DNA of 64,000 nucleotides from Snodgrassella alvi (GTDB lineage: Bacteria > Pseudomonadota > Gammaproteobacteria > Burkholderiales > Neisseriaceae), in assembly GCF_040741455.2 (NCBI RefSeq), contig NZ_CP160328.2:1925701-1989700 (forward strand). Reading direction: 5' to 3'. Below, in pieces: positions 30,028 through 38,143 of this stretch (positions within the stretch are counted from its first letter, which is position 1; each line of letters begins with the position of its first letter). The notes under the pieces are model-generated. The model was not told where the DNA came from. It was given only the letters and a program-made list of their open reading frames with translations, and made no database searches. The translations under genes and the position numbers were made by a program.

Positions 30028-30426
30028 ATGGTAATTACTCTCTGGCAGTACATACAATATTTAAAATATTTTGGCGTTGCCCTGTTGCTACTTATCGTAT
30101 TTATTATTTTTTATATACGAATAACTCCGGTAGCCGAACTAAAATTGATTAAGCAGGGCAACCTTGCCTGTGCCGTCTCAATGAGCGGCGCCATGATCGG
30201 ATTCTGCATCACCCTCATTTCCAGCATGTTGCAATCTGTCAATCTCATCAGTTTCATCATCTGGGGCGCGGCAGCTATGATTGTGCAGATTCTGGTGTAC
30301 TTTATTGCCACATTGCTTATCCCCAAGGCCAATTTCGAACTGGCGAACAACAATATCGCCGTCGGCGCCTTATTTTTCGGGCTGTCAGTGTCTATCGGCA
30401 TCCTTAATGCAGCTGCACTAAGTTAA
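30028..30426 (+). CDS. DUF350 membrane protein
   Basis: A 132-residue protein of the DUF350 (YjfL-like) family with four predicted transmembrane helices (near residues 10-30, 48-68, 74-98, 110-130). The AVSMSGAMIGFCITL block is typical. The biochemical function of the family is not established; it recurs beside polyamine-type enzymes and stress-related membrane proteins. It is the first gene of a plus-strand row and is followed after 28 bases by the SPFH protein. Confidence 0.78.
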   Translation: MVITLWQYIQYLKYFGVALLLLIVFIIFYIRITPVAELKLIKQGNLACAVSMSGAMIGFCITLISSMLQSVNLISFIIWGAAAMIVQILVYFIATLLIPKANFELANNNIAVGALFFGLSVSIGILNAAALS

Positions 30427-30454
30427 CAATCAAACATCTGAACGGGATACAAAA

Positions 30455-31486
30455 ATGGTTCTGAACTCAATTTTTGGCATTAACAAACTCGGTGGCTTCA
30501 TCAAGAAACAATTCATTGATGTAATCCAGTGGGAAAACCCCGACCCTGAAGTCCTGATGTGGCGTTTTCCGATTAAGGATCAGGAAATTCAAAACGGAGC
30601 CGCACTCATTGTCCGCGAATCACAAAATGCCTTGTTTGTAGACGAAGGCGCCATCGCCGACCTGTTTGGTACCGGTACATTCACACTTAATACCCAGAAT
30701 CTGCCCTTACTAACCGATCTCAAACACTGGGGTAAATTATTTCAATCACCATTCAAATCCGACGTGTACTTCTTCAATATGCGTCAGCAGCTTTCCAGAC
30801 GCTGGGGCACCGCACAGCCGGTTACCATCCGCGACAATGATTTCGGTGCTGTTTCTGTGCGTTCATTTGGTATGTATTCATTCCGTATTGCCCAGCCAGA
30901 ATTGTTTTTTAGCCAAGTAAGCGGTGTATGCGAAGAATACCGCACCGAAACACTGGAAGAACAGCTGCGCAATCTGGCTGTTACCCAGCTTGCCTCCGCT
31001 TTTGGCAACGCAAATATTCCTTTTCTGGATATGGCTGCTAATCAGATGCTGCTGTCGGAACAAATGACTACCCTATTACAACCGGCATTCACCGCCATGG
31101 GACTTGCGCTGGAAAATTTCACCGTAGAAAGCATTACCCTACCAGAGAGCCTGCAAGAACGGCTGGATGAACGCATGGGCATGGGTATCGTTGGCGACAT
31201 GGGACGCTACACCCAATACCAGACGGCTCAGGCTATTCCACTGGCTGCACAGAATGAAGGCGGAGTAGCCGGCATCGGAGCTGGATTAGCTGCCGGTATG
31301 AATATTGCTAATGTCATGACTTCAGGTATCACCGGTACTGCCACTGCCGCACCGGCCTCTAAACCAGAAACAGCAGATATAACCGCTCGATTGTCACAGC
31401 TGAAAACCCTGCTGGAGCAGAATCTTATCAGTCAGAGCGACTATGATTCAGCTAAGGCCGAGATTCTCAGAAAACTCACTGACTAA
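30455..31486 (+). CDS. SPFH/YdjI-like protein with C-terminal SHOCT domain
   Basis: A 343-residue protein with the SPFH-type (band-7, virion-core-like YdjI) domain over residues 20-250, including WRFPIKDQEIQNGAALIVRE and the later FTVESITLPESLQERLDER. A glycine/alanine-rich linker (about 265-300) leads to a SHOCT motif at the end (LKTLLEQNLISQSDYDSAK), a short oligomerisation or membrane-tethering element. No transmembrane helix is evident. Proteins of this type assemble at membranes. It sits eight bases before the DUF4178 gene, in one transcription unit. Confidence 0.78.
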   Translation: MVLNSIFGINKLGGFIKKQFIDVIQWENPDPEVLMWRFPIKDQEIQNGAALIVRESQNALFVDEGAIADLFGTGTFTLNTQNLPLLTDLKHWGKLFQSPFKSDVYFFNMRQQLSRRWGTAQPVTIRDNDFGAVSVRSFGMYSFRIAQPELFFSQVSGVCEEYRTETLEEQLRNLAVTQLASAFGNANIPFLDMAANQMLLSEQMTTLLQPAFTAMGLALENFTVESITLPESLQERLDERMGMGIVGDMGRYTQYQTAQAIPLAAQNEGGVAGIGAGLAAGMNIANVMTSGITGTATAAPASKPETADITARLSQLKTLLEQNLISQSDYDSAKAEILRKLTD

Positions 31487-31494
31487 ATGGCTGT

Positions 31495-33357
31495 ATGAAC
31501 AGTTTTTCCTATCTGCTGTACAGTACTTGTCCGAGCTGTGGTGCCGAAATCGGTATACGCTCAGCAACCGCCGTCACCGCAGTTTGTGGCTATTGTCATT
31601 CTGTTTTATTAATCCAACAGAATGCATTAGTACTATCCGGCCGCCATTCTGCAGTTTTAAATGATCTATCACCACTGCAAATCGGTACTACTGGGATGTG
31701 GCAGGGTAAACCGTTCACCCTCATCGGGCGTATGCAAGTCAGCTACGAAGCCGGTTCGTGGAGTGAATGGCATGCACTGATGCATGATGGCAGCAGTGCA
31801 TGGCTATCTGAATCCAATGACCGCTTTGTTTTCACCCGCCTGCAGCCTACATCTCCTCAAGCGAAAGCTTTACCAGAATTCAGCAATCTCAAAGTAGGAA
31901 GCTCTTATTTCAAATACAGAGACCGGCACTATGCCGTAGCCGATATCCGTGATATCCGCCGCGGCCAGTATGCAGCCGAAGGCGAACTGCCGGTGCCTTT
32001 ACCTGAATCGGAAAAGGCACAGGTAGCAGATTGCCGCAATGGTACATCCTTCATTACACTAGATTACGCCGACGGTCAGGCACAGCCACAAGTCTTTGCC
32101 GGTAAAGGCGTGGCACTCAGTGCCCTGAGACTGCAAAACACCCGTACACCCGACCAGATTCGTACCCGTTCCGGTTATGTCAAGGGCAGTACCAAAAGAG
32201 GTAAATGTCCCAATTGCGGCGGGGAAATACGCTGGGTAAGCGGTGTGGCAGACCACGTTGTCTGCCAGTATTGCCGCAGCCAGCTCAACATGAGTGAAGA
32301 AACGGCTCACCAGAATGCGACGCATGAAATGCGTGAGCATCAACAACGCGCTCTAACCATTAAAATCGGCAGCAAAGCACGCATTGATAATGAAAACTGG
32401 TGGGTGCTGGGCGCCATGGTGTTGTATTACGTACCGGTAGAAAAAGTTATGCCGGATGTACCGCTTTATATCCAGCTGGCTGAACGCAAAGAAAGTGAAG
32501 ATGAGGATGACTCAGCTGGCTGGACAGAATATCTGCTCTACTCACCCAAAAAAGGGTTTCTGTGGCTGGTGGAGCAGGGAAAAAACCAATGGGCAATAGC
32601 TACCACATTGGATGACTGGCCGGTTCTGAAAAAACCGCTAGAACCAATTGATGCAAACAAAGACAGCGTCCCATTTTTATATGATTACGCAGCTCAAGTT
32701 GAGTATGCAGCTGGAGCCTTTTACTGGCAAGTCTCTCCTGGCGACAGAATGTATTACATCGATTATGGGTGCGAAGAGCGTAAATTATCTACCACCCTGA
32801 CCCGAAACGAACAATCATGGTCTGTCGTCAGCAATATACCGGCGACACTGGTGTCTGCATGGTTTCAGGGAAATAAAAACATCAGCATTGATGCCAAACC
32901 CATGCCTGCTGATAAAGCAGCAGTTCTTGTTCGTGAACACCAAAACATTAAAGCAAACGATTTTACCAAAGCCAACATTAAAAGCTGGCGGGTGAAAAAC
33001 GTATTGCATCTCAGTACCGATATCCACACGCCAACCTTTTGGATGCTGGTATTTATTGTTTTGAATTTGCCTATTTTTATTAAAATTTTTGTAGCTGGTG
33101 TAGCAGATTTTGAATATCTGTTCACGCCTTTGTGTTGGCATATTCTTGCCTATGGATTACTCCGTGATTTTCCTTATCGGGAACTCTTTATATTCGGTTC
33201 AGCAGAAGGTTATAAAAAATTCAATATCTTCATGGCCATCCTGATTGTGATCGGCTTCACTTGGATAAATTATGCTTCGTATTCTTCTGAGAAAGCAGAA
33301 GATTCTACTGTTGGTCACAGCTATTATGGAGGTAGCAGTGGACATTGGCACAAATAA
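31495..33357 (+). CDS. DUF4178 protein with two zinc ribbons and C-terminal membrane segments
   Basis: A 620-residue protein. Two CxxC...CxxC zinc ribbons are visible: CPSCGAEI...CGYC at residues 12-34 and CPNCGGEI...CQYC near 238-260. Each is followed by a DUF4178-type beta-rich domain (the first starts near LQIGTTGMWQGKPFTLIG). Two to three hydrophobic segments near residues 510-590 would anchor the protein, and the end is Gly/Ser/His-rich. The function is unknown. Its stop codon shares one base with the next start (TAATG), so the SpeD-like protein is translationally coupled. Confidence 0.75.
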   Translation: MNSFSYLLYSTCPSCGAEIGIRSATAVTAVCGYCHSVLLIQQNALVLSGRHSAVLNDLSPLQIGTTGMWQGKPFTLIGRMQVSYEAGSWSEWHALMHDGSSAWLSESNDRFVFTRLQPTSPQAKALPEFSNLKVGSSYFKYRDRHYAVADIRDIRRGQYAAEGELPVPLPESEKAQVADCRNGTSFITLDYADGQAQPQVFAGKGVALSALRLQNTRTPDQIRTRSGYVKGSTKRGKCPNCGGEIRWVSGVADHVVCQYCRSQLNMSEETAHQNATHEMREHQQRALTIKIGSKARIDNENWWVLGAMVLYYVPVEKVMPDVPLYIQLAERKESEDEDDSAGWTEYLLYSPKKGFLWLVEQGKNQWAIATTLDDWPVLKKPLEPIDANKDSVPFLYDYAAQVEYAAGAFYWQVSPGDRMYYIDYGCEERKLSTTLTRNEQSWSVVSNIPATLVSAWFQGNKNISIDAKPMPADKAAVLVREHQNIKANDFTKANIKSWRVKNVLHLSTDIHTPTFWMLVFIVLNLPIFIKIFVAGVADFEYLFTPLCWHILAYGLLRDFPYRELFIFGSAEGYKKFNIFMAILIVIGFTWINYASYSSEKAEDSTVGHSYYGGSSGHWHK

Positions 33358-33722
33358 TGCAGAATAATCATATTATCGGGCAGCACTGTCTGCTGGATGT
33401 TTATCAGTTGGACAGCAAATGGTTACAAAACAGTAGTGCAATCGAGCAGCTCCTGCGTCAGCTAGCCCAAGCTGCACGGGCACATATCTTAGAAAGCTAT
33501 TTTCATACTTTTGGTGGTAGTGGAGGCGTAACCGGCGTATTGCTACTGGCCGAGTCACATATCAGTATCCATACGTGGCCAGAGCATCAGTATGCCGCTA
33601 TTGATATATTTATGTGTGGAAAGTTGCTGGCAGAAGCAGCAGTTACTGAATTAAAACAATTGCTACCAGACGCACAGATGCACATTCGCTGGCTGGCACG
33701 GACATATCAGCCACAAGAATAA
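33357..33722 (+). CDS. speD: S-adenosylmethionine decarboxylase-like proenzyme (SpeD/SpeH type)
   Basis: A 121-residue protein of the short prokaryotic AdoMet decarboxylase class. The self-cleavage site is present as ESHISIHTWPE, where the Ser becomes the pyruvoyl group, and the later AAIDIFMCG block is typical. Product: decarboxylated SAM, the aminopropyl donor for spermidine-type synthases. The ATG at the TAATG junction was chosen over a TTG four codons upstream. It ends the plus-strand row; the likely acceptor enzyme is the membrane aminopropyltransferase transcribed divergently. Whether it also serves general spermidine synthesis cannot be told. Confidence 0.85.
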   Translation: MQNNHIIGQHCLLDVYQLDSKWLQNSSAIEQLLRQLAQAARAHILESYFHTFGGSGGVTGVLLLAESHISIHTWPEHQYAAIDIFMCGKLLAEAAVTELKQLLPDAQMHIRWLARTYQPQE

Positions 33723-34034
33723 ATGCCAGTTTCATTGCTTTTGAGCATAAAATTTCGCAGATTCAGCAATACTGCAAAAAATAAATAGCTGGCAAACAAA
33801 CAGGCCAGTGCAACACAATTAGCAATCAGTAAAAAAATTTTAAAAACGAGATATTAACTTTTATAGATGTTCATCACCATCGGCTACTATAACCAATCAA
33901 ATCTAGAATAAATAATATCGATACAAAATCACTCTCAACTCAAAAACATTAATATCCAAATTATCATCTCACTGGATAGAATTTTTATAGCATATAAGAT
34001 TAAAAAGAATTTCAGTCTCTAGTCCAAATAACCA
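33723..34034. other. AT-rich spacer between speD-like gene and bamD
   Basis: About 310 bases with no ORF, RNA gene or repeat that I can support. Confidence 0.5.
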
Positions 34035-34071
34035 AATAAAAAATTAGACCGATACCTTGTATCGATCTAAT
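34035..34071 (-). terminator. terminator of bamD
   Basis: On the minus strand, thirteen-base arms (one mismatch) with a three-base loop run into TTTTTTATT, 39 bases after the bamD stop. Confidence 0.8.
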
Positions 34072-34109
34072 AGCACTGTTCATCAGATTTTGAGATTTAC
34101 CGTTAGGCT

Positions 34110-34916
34110 TTACTTCCAATAACGCCACCATGGAATGGCATTATGATCCTGCCACGGAGATTGCAGATACGGGCTATTTGGAAAATTCTGTGCCAGAACG
34201 CGCTTAGTATCATCACTGAGCTTCTGCTCACCCAGTTTTTCATACGCAGAAACCATAATAGCCAGTGCTTCCTCCACATTAGGCGTATTCTGGTATTGAG
34301 AAATAACCGTCTGTGCACGGCCAACAGCCGCCAGCCATGCACCACGTTTCATATAATAACGTGCTACTGAAAGCTCATTCCCGCCAAGCGCATCCAGCAG
34401 TTTCTGCATCTTATCGCGAGCATCGGCAGCATATTTACTTTGGGGGAAATATTCTACTAGTTGAGCAAAAGTGGTATAAGCTTCCCGATTAGCTTTCGGG
34501 TCGCGGTCAGACCAATCTTGTTTGGCCAGCTTATTAACAAAGGATTTGTCCTCATTCAGCTGAATCAGTGCTTTCAAATACAAAGCGTAATCCATATTGG
34601 GGTGCTGCGGGTACAAACGCTGAAACTGTTCAATTGCCGCCAATGCTTTATCATTCTCATCATCTTTATAATAAGCATATGCTGTGTCCAGCTGAGCCTG
34701 CTCCGCATACGAACCATACGGGAATCGAGACTGCAGAATTTCGTATAATTTCTCTGCATGAGTATAATTACGATGCATCAGCTCATCGTGTGCTTCATTA
34801 TACAGACGCTGAACAGACCAGTCCTGAGTAATCTGGGAATCCTTATCGACCGTACTTGTGCTGGCACAGGCACTCAGTAAAAGGCCTAAGGCCACCGCCA
34901 AAAACAAATTTTTCAT
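34110..34916 (-). CDS. bamD: outer-membrane assembly lipoprotein BamD (ComL)
   Basis: Essential lipoprotein of the BAM complex that folds beta-barrel proteins into the outer membrane. The 268 residues begin with a lipoprotein signal ending in LLLSACAS (lipidated Cys near 17), followed by TPR-like helical repeats (LYEILQSRFPYG, AIEQFQRLYPQHPNMDYALY). The end PWWRYWK is as I remember Neisseria ComL. I chose the ATG that gives a normal signal peptide; a GTG three codons earlier is possible. This ATG overlaps the rluD ATG on the other strand within one CATG. Confidence 0.95.
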   Translation of the reverse strand: MKNLFLAVALGLLLSACASTSTVDKDSQITQDWSVQRLYNEAHDELMHRNYTHAEKLYEILQSRFPYGSYAEQAQLDTAYAYYKDDENDKALAAIEQFQRLYPQHPNMDYALYLKALIQLNEDKSFVNKLAKQDWSDRDPKANREAYTTFAQLVEYFPQSKYAADARDKMQKLLDALGGNELSVARYYMKRGAWLAAVGRAQTVISQYQNTPNVEEALAIMVSAYEKLGEQKLSDDTKRVLAQNFPNSPYLQSPWQDHNAIPWWRYWK

Positions 34917-34917
34917 G
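34914..34917. promoter_or_regulatory. overlapping divergent start codons of bamD and rluD
   Basis: The palindrome CATG contains the bamD ATG on the minus strand (34916-34914) and the rluD ATG on the plus strand (34915-34917). There is no intergenic DNA, so each gene's promoter and ribosome-binding site must lie inside the other's coding sequence. Confidence 0.7.
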
Positions 34918-36039
34918 AAAGACACTTCTTTGTTAGAGAATGATGACGATTATAACGATGATTTGCCCTTTGCGGCAGATGAAGCTGCACAAAGTTATAA
35001 AAATTGGACCGTACCTAATGATCTAGCCGGCCTGCGCCTGGACGCAGCATTGGCCAAACTGGCGCCTGAGTTCTCCCGCAGCCGTCTTACTGCCTGGATC
35101 AGGGAAAATCACGTCACCGTTAACGGCCACATCGTACCGCCGAAATATAAACTGATCGGCGGTGAAACCATACAGGCAGCCATACAACAGGATGAAAGCC
35201 AGCTCGCATTCACCCCCGAAGCCATGGCACTAGACATTATATATGAAGATTATAGCGTACTGGTATTGAATAAACCGGCTGGTCTTGTTGTACATCCCGC
35301 AGCAGGCAATTGGCAGGGCACACTACTGAACGGCCTGCTCGCCTATTGCCCGGCACTGGCACAAGTACCGAGAGCCGGTATCGTGCACCGTCTAGATAAA
35401 GATACCAGCGGCCTCATGGTTGTAGCCAAAACCGTGCCGGCACAAACACACTTAGTACGCCAGCTACAAGCACGGACTGTTAAACGAACCTATCGTGCAG
35501 TGGCTGACGGAATCGTACCTTATGATGGCAAAATCGAAACACTGATTGGCCGTGATCCGCATAACCGCACACGAATGGCCGTGGTACCGTTTGGAGGCAA
35601 AGAAGCCATCACCCACGTCAAAGTGCTCGAACGATATGCCGATTTCAGCTATATCGAATGTCAGCTCGAAACCGGCCGTACCCATCAGATACGCGTACAC
35701 ATGAAAGCCGCAGGCCATCCGCTTGCTGGAGATCCGCTCTATGGCAACCCGCGCCATCCAGCTACCATCGAAGCCAAAGCAGCAATAAAAGCAATGGCAC
35801 GGCAGGCACTGCATGCTTACCGGCTCAGTTTTATTCATCCGCAGACACAAGAAAAAGTACAGTTTGAAGCTTCACTGCCCGAAGATATCTATCACTTACT
35901 TTCTGTACTGCGTCTACAGGCAGGCATGGATTCAGCCATCAAAAACGCTGATGAATGGCAGAAACGTCTGACCGATGATGAAGACGAAGACTGGGATGAC
36001 GATGATTACGACGTGGATGTAATTTACATACGCGAATAA
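34915..36039 (+). CDS. rluD: 23S rRNA pseudouridine synthase RluD
   Basis: Makes pseudouridines 1911, 1915 and 1917 in helix 69 of 23S rRNA. The 374 residues have an acidic N-terminal extension (about 40 residues, DDDYNDD), an S4 RNA-binding domain (about 40-100), and the RluA-family catalytic domain with the catalytic Asp in HRLDKDTSGLMV (near 160). The C-terminus is again very acidic (DEDEDWDDDDYD). Both acidic ends are, as I recall, present in Neisseria RluD. The ATG was chosen over an earlier start inside bamD. pgeF follows after 12 bases. Confidence 0.94.
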   Translation: MKDTSLLENDDDYNDDLPFAADEAAQSYKNWTVPNDLAGLRLDAALAKLAPEFSRSRLTAWIRENHVTVNGHIVPPKYKLIGGETIQAAIQQDESQLAFTPEAMALDIIYEDYSVLVLNKPAGLVVHPAAGNWQGTLLNGLLAYCPALAQVPRAGIVHRLDKDTSGLMVVAKTVPAQTHLVRQLQARTVKRTYRAVADGIVPYDGKIETLIGRDPHNRTRMAVVPFGGKEAITHVKVLERYADFSYIECQLETGRTHQIRVHMKAAGHPLAGDPLYGNPRHPATIEAKAAIKAMARQALHAYRLSFIHPQTQEKVQFEASLPEDIYHLLSVLRLQAGMDSAIKNADEWQKRLTDDEDEDWDDDDYDVDVIYIRE

Positions 36040-36051
36040 TAAGGCCGCCGC

Positions 36052-36846
36052 ATGAATACACAATGGGACATGAATCAGGCACTTGGTCTGTGTCAGGACA
36101 AAAATGCCTTTGCACAGGCAGACTGGCCAGCACCAAACAATGTACATACCCTGATCACTACACGACTGGGTGGCATCAGCAAAGCGCCATTTGCATCATT
36201 GAACGTTGGTGCACACGTAGGTGATCATCCTCAAGCCGTAGCACAAAACCGCGCCATTGTGCAGCAGCAGGCAGCACAGCCAATCGCCTATCTGAATCAG
36301 ACTCACAGTGTAAATGTAATCGCAGCCACAACGGCATTATCTGCATTGCAGTCTGGACAGCCAGCTGAAGCCGACGCCAGCTATAGCCGCCAAGGAGAAA
36401 AAGTCGCCTGCGCCATCATGACAGCCGATTGCCTACCAGTGCTGCTGTGTGACCGTGCCGGTACAACCGTAGCTGCCGCCCATGCCGGCTGGCGCGGACT
36501 GGCCGGCGGCATATTGCAAAATACCATAGAAGCCATGCGGGTCAGCCCATTGGAAATAATGGCTTATCTTGGTCCGGCAATCGGACCCGAAGCTTTCGAG
36601 GTCGACCCCGACGTATGGGAAGCTTTCTGTCTGCATCAGCCCAAAGCACAGGCTGCTTTTACTGACATCGGTAACCATCATTATCTTGCCGATATATATG
36701 CGCTGGCACGGCTAGCTCTGGCAGATGTCGGTGTACATCAAGTCTATGGTGGCACAGAGTGTACGGTATTGCAGCGCGAACGCTATTTCTCGTACCGGCG
36801 TGATGGACAAACAGGCCGCATGGTTAGCGCCATCTGGCTTGATTAA
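36052..36846 (+). CDS. pgeF: polyphenol oxidase / purine nucleosidase-type PgeF (YfiH)
   Basis: A 264-residue member of the YfiH/LACC1 family, which has multicopper-oxidase-like and purine nucleoside phosphorylase activities and was linked to peptidoglycan editing in E. coli. The metal-binding motifs TADCLPVLLCD (near 123-133) and HAGWRGLAGG (near 144-153) are intact, as is the LNQTHS-like block upstream. AAGG precedes the ATG at good spacing. It is co-transcribed with rluD, the usual rluD-yfiH order in proteobacteria. Confidence 0.93.
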   Translation: MNTQWDMNQALGLCQDKNAFAQADWPAPNNVHTLITTRLGGISKAPFASLNVGAHVGDHPQAVAQNRAIVQQQAAQPIAYLNQTHSVNVIAATTALSALQSGQPAEADASYSRQGEKVACAIMTADCLPVLLCDRAGTTVAAAHAGWRGLAGGILQNTIEAMRVSPLEIMAYLGPAIGPEAFEVDPDVWEAFCLHQPKAQAAFTDIGNHHYLADIYALARLALADVGVHQVYGGTECTVLQRERYFSYRRDGQTGRMVSAIWLD

Positions 36847-38063
36847 AGCGTATCTCATCGGCTTAACTTTCCGTTTGGTTAATCACACATAAAATGTGTC
36901 ACCGAACCCAACGGTAGGTTTCAAGAAGAATCAATTGTTAAGCGGCAGTAAATCAGCATTCTGCAACAAACCGTCAATTTCCTGCATTAATGCTGAGGCA
37001 GTACTTAGACCCAGACGGGTAGGGCAGGTAAACATATTTTCAGCCTGCCGATGAGAATACTGTGTACATTGATTAACCACTAAATGACTTTCCGGGGGGC
37101 CGTTTTAATTAACCTCTGCCAGCCAGCCCACGAAACCCAGTTTTTCCATTCAGCAGAATGTCAGTTTTCTGCTGGCCGTATGTAAAAGCCACTGATATAC
37201 ATATATTTATGTTATATGGATATAAAAATATTGTGGTAAATCTGAGCCTGATGTATAAGATGACCGGCGATCCGGATATCGTGATTTCGATAGACTATGG
37301 ATCCAGCATAACTAAAAAACGGCAGTGGACACTGTGAGCAACTACTATCCTGCTCAGATGCGAACCGTTTCATCCACCAAGGCTACGGCCAACAATCAAA
37401 ACCTGAGTGTGCTGGCCAATATTTTGGTATAAACGGATAAAAGCCGGATTTAGCGTCAGCGGAGGCACCGAAGCATTATGGTAGCGTTTAGCCTCACGGT
37501 AAAAAATTTCTGTATAACTTAAATAATCACAACGATAATAATACCGAACAAATACAGACGGCAAATGCCAACGCGCTTGCAGGTACTTGAACAAACGAAA
37601 ATGATGGCGCCGTGCTAGATTATAGGTAATACGATTTTGCTAAATCCAATATTTTTCCAAAAGCCTTAGGACAAATTGTGCAGGCTAATTTGGTGAGTAA
37701 TCGAAAAACAAGCAGTATTGATAAGTCAGACGAAGCAATATGTTAGAGGGTATTTCTGGCCACTGTAAAACACTTATAGGAGCAAGTCTCAGCTACTCAT
37801 GCTGCTGATGTCACGCATGTTGTCATCTGTAAGAAAAAATAAATTGGCTACTACAAAGTGTACGAATGTCATGCTGAAGGTGTAATTGCAGGTATTTGAT
37901 TGAAAGAAAATTTAGCCATGTAAGGCTGAGGCCGATAGGAAAGCCGTTGTCTGACCTATTCAATATTAGGGTAGTGTGGCGATTTATCGTGCTTCATTAT
38001 AAAAATGTACAAAATGTCTAAAAAATAATTTCAATAATATCTTTGAATAAAATAAACTTGTTT
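36847..38063. other. 1.2-kb gene-poor region with coding debris
   Basis: No intact gene. Several short stretches read like protein but are broken by stops. On the minus strand, about 90 codons near 37370-37640 (basic, aromatic-rich, for example RWHLPSVFVRYYYRCDYL) start only at a TTG and lack a ribosome-binding site. On the plus strand, fragments near 37261-37340 and 37800-37900 behave alike. I read this as the remains of one or more decayed genes; the ancestor is not identifiable by eye. Confidence 0.4.
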
Positions 38064-38135
38064 TTTTGTCCAATTTTACGTATATTAGCGTAATAGAATA
38101 ATTGTAGCATGATGAAAAAAGTAAATTGGACAAAA
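38064..38135 (+). promoter_or_regulatory. inverted repeat spanning the leuA leader and its first ribosome-binding site
   Basis: Perfect 13-base arms, TTTTGTCCAATTT (38064-38076) and AAATTGGACAAAA (38123-38135), are separated by 46 bases. A second nested pair, TTACG/CGTAA, lies at 38076-38093. The right arm overlaps the AAAAGG Shine-Dalgarno sequence (38132-38137) of the upstream ATG, so an RNA hairpin would mask it. As DNA, the arms could be operator sites for the HTH domain encoded next. Confidence 0.5.
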
Positions 38136-38143
38136 GGTCAGTT

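Noticed and set aside
37370..37594. 74-codon minus-strand ORF with aromatic-rich sequence
   Set aside because: It starts only at TTG, has no Shine-Dalgarno sequence, and the frame continues upstream without a start, so it is described as debris in the gene-poor region.
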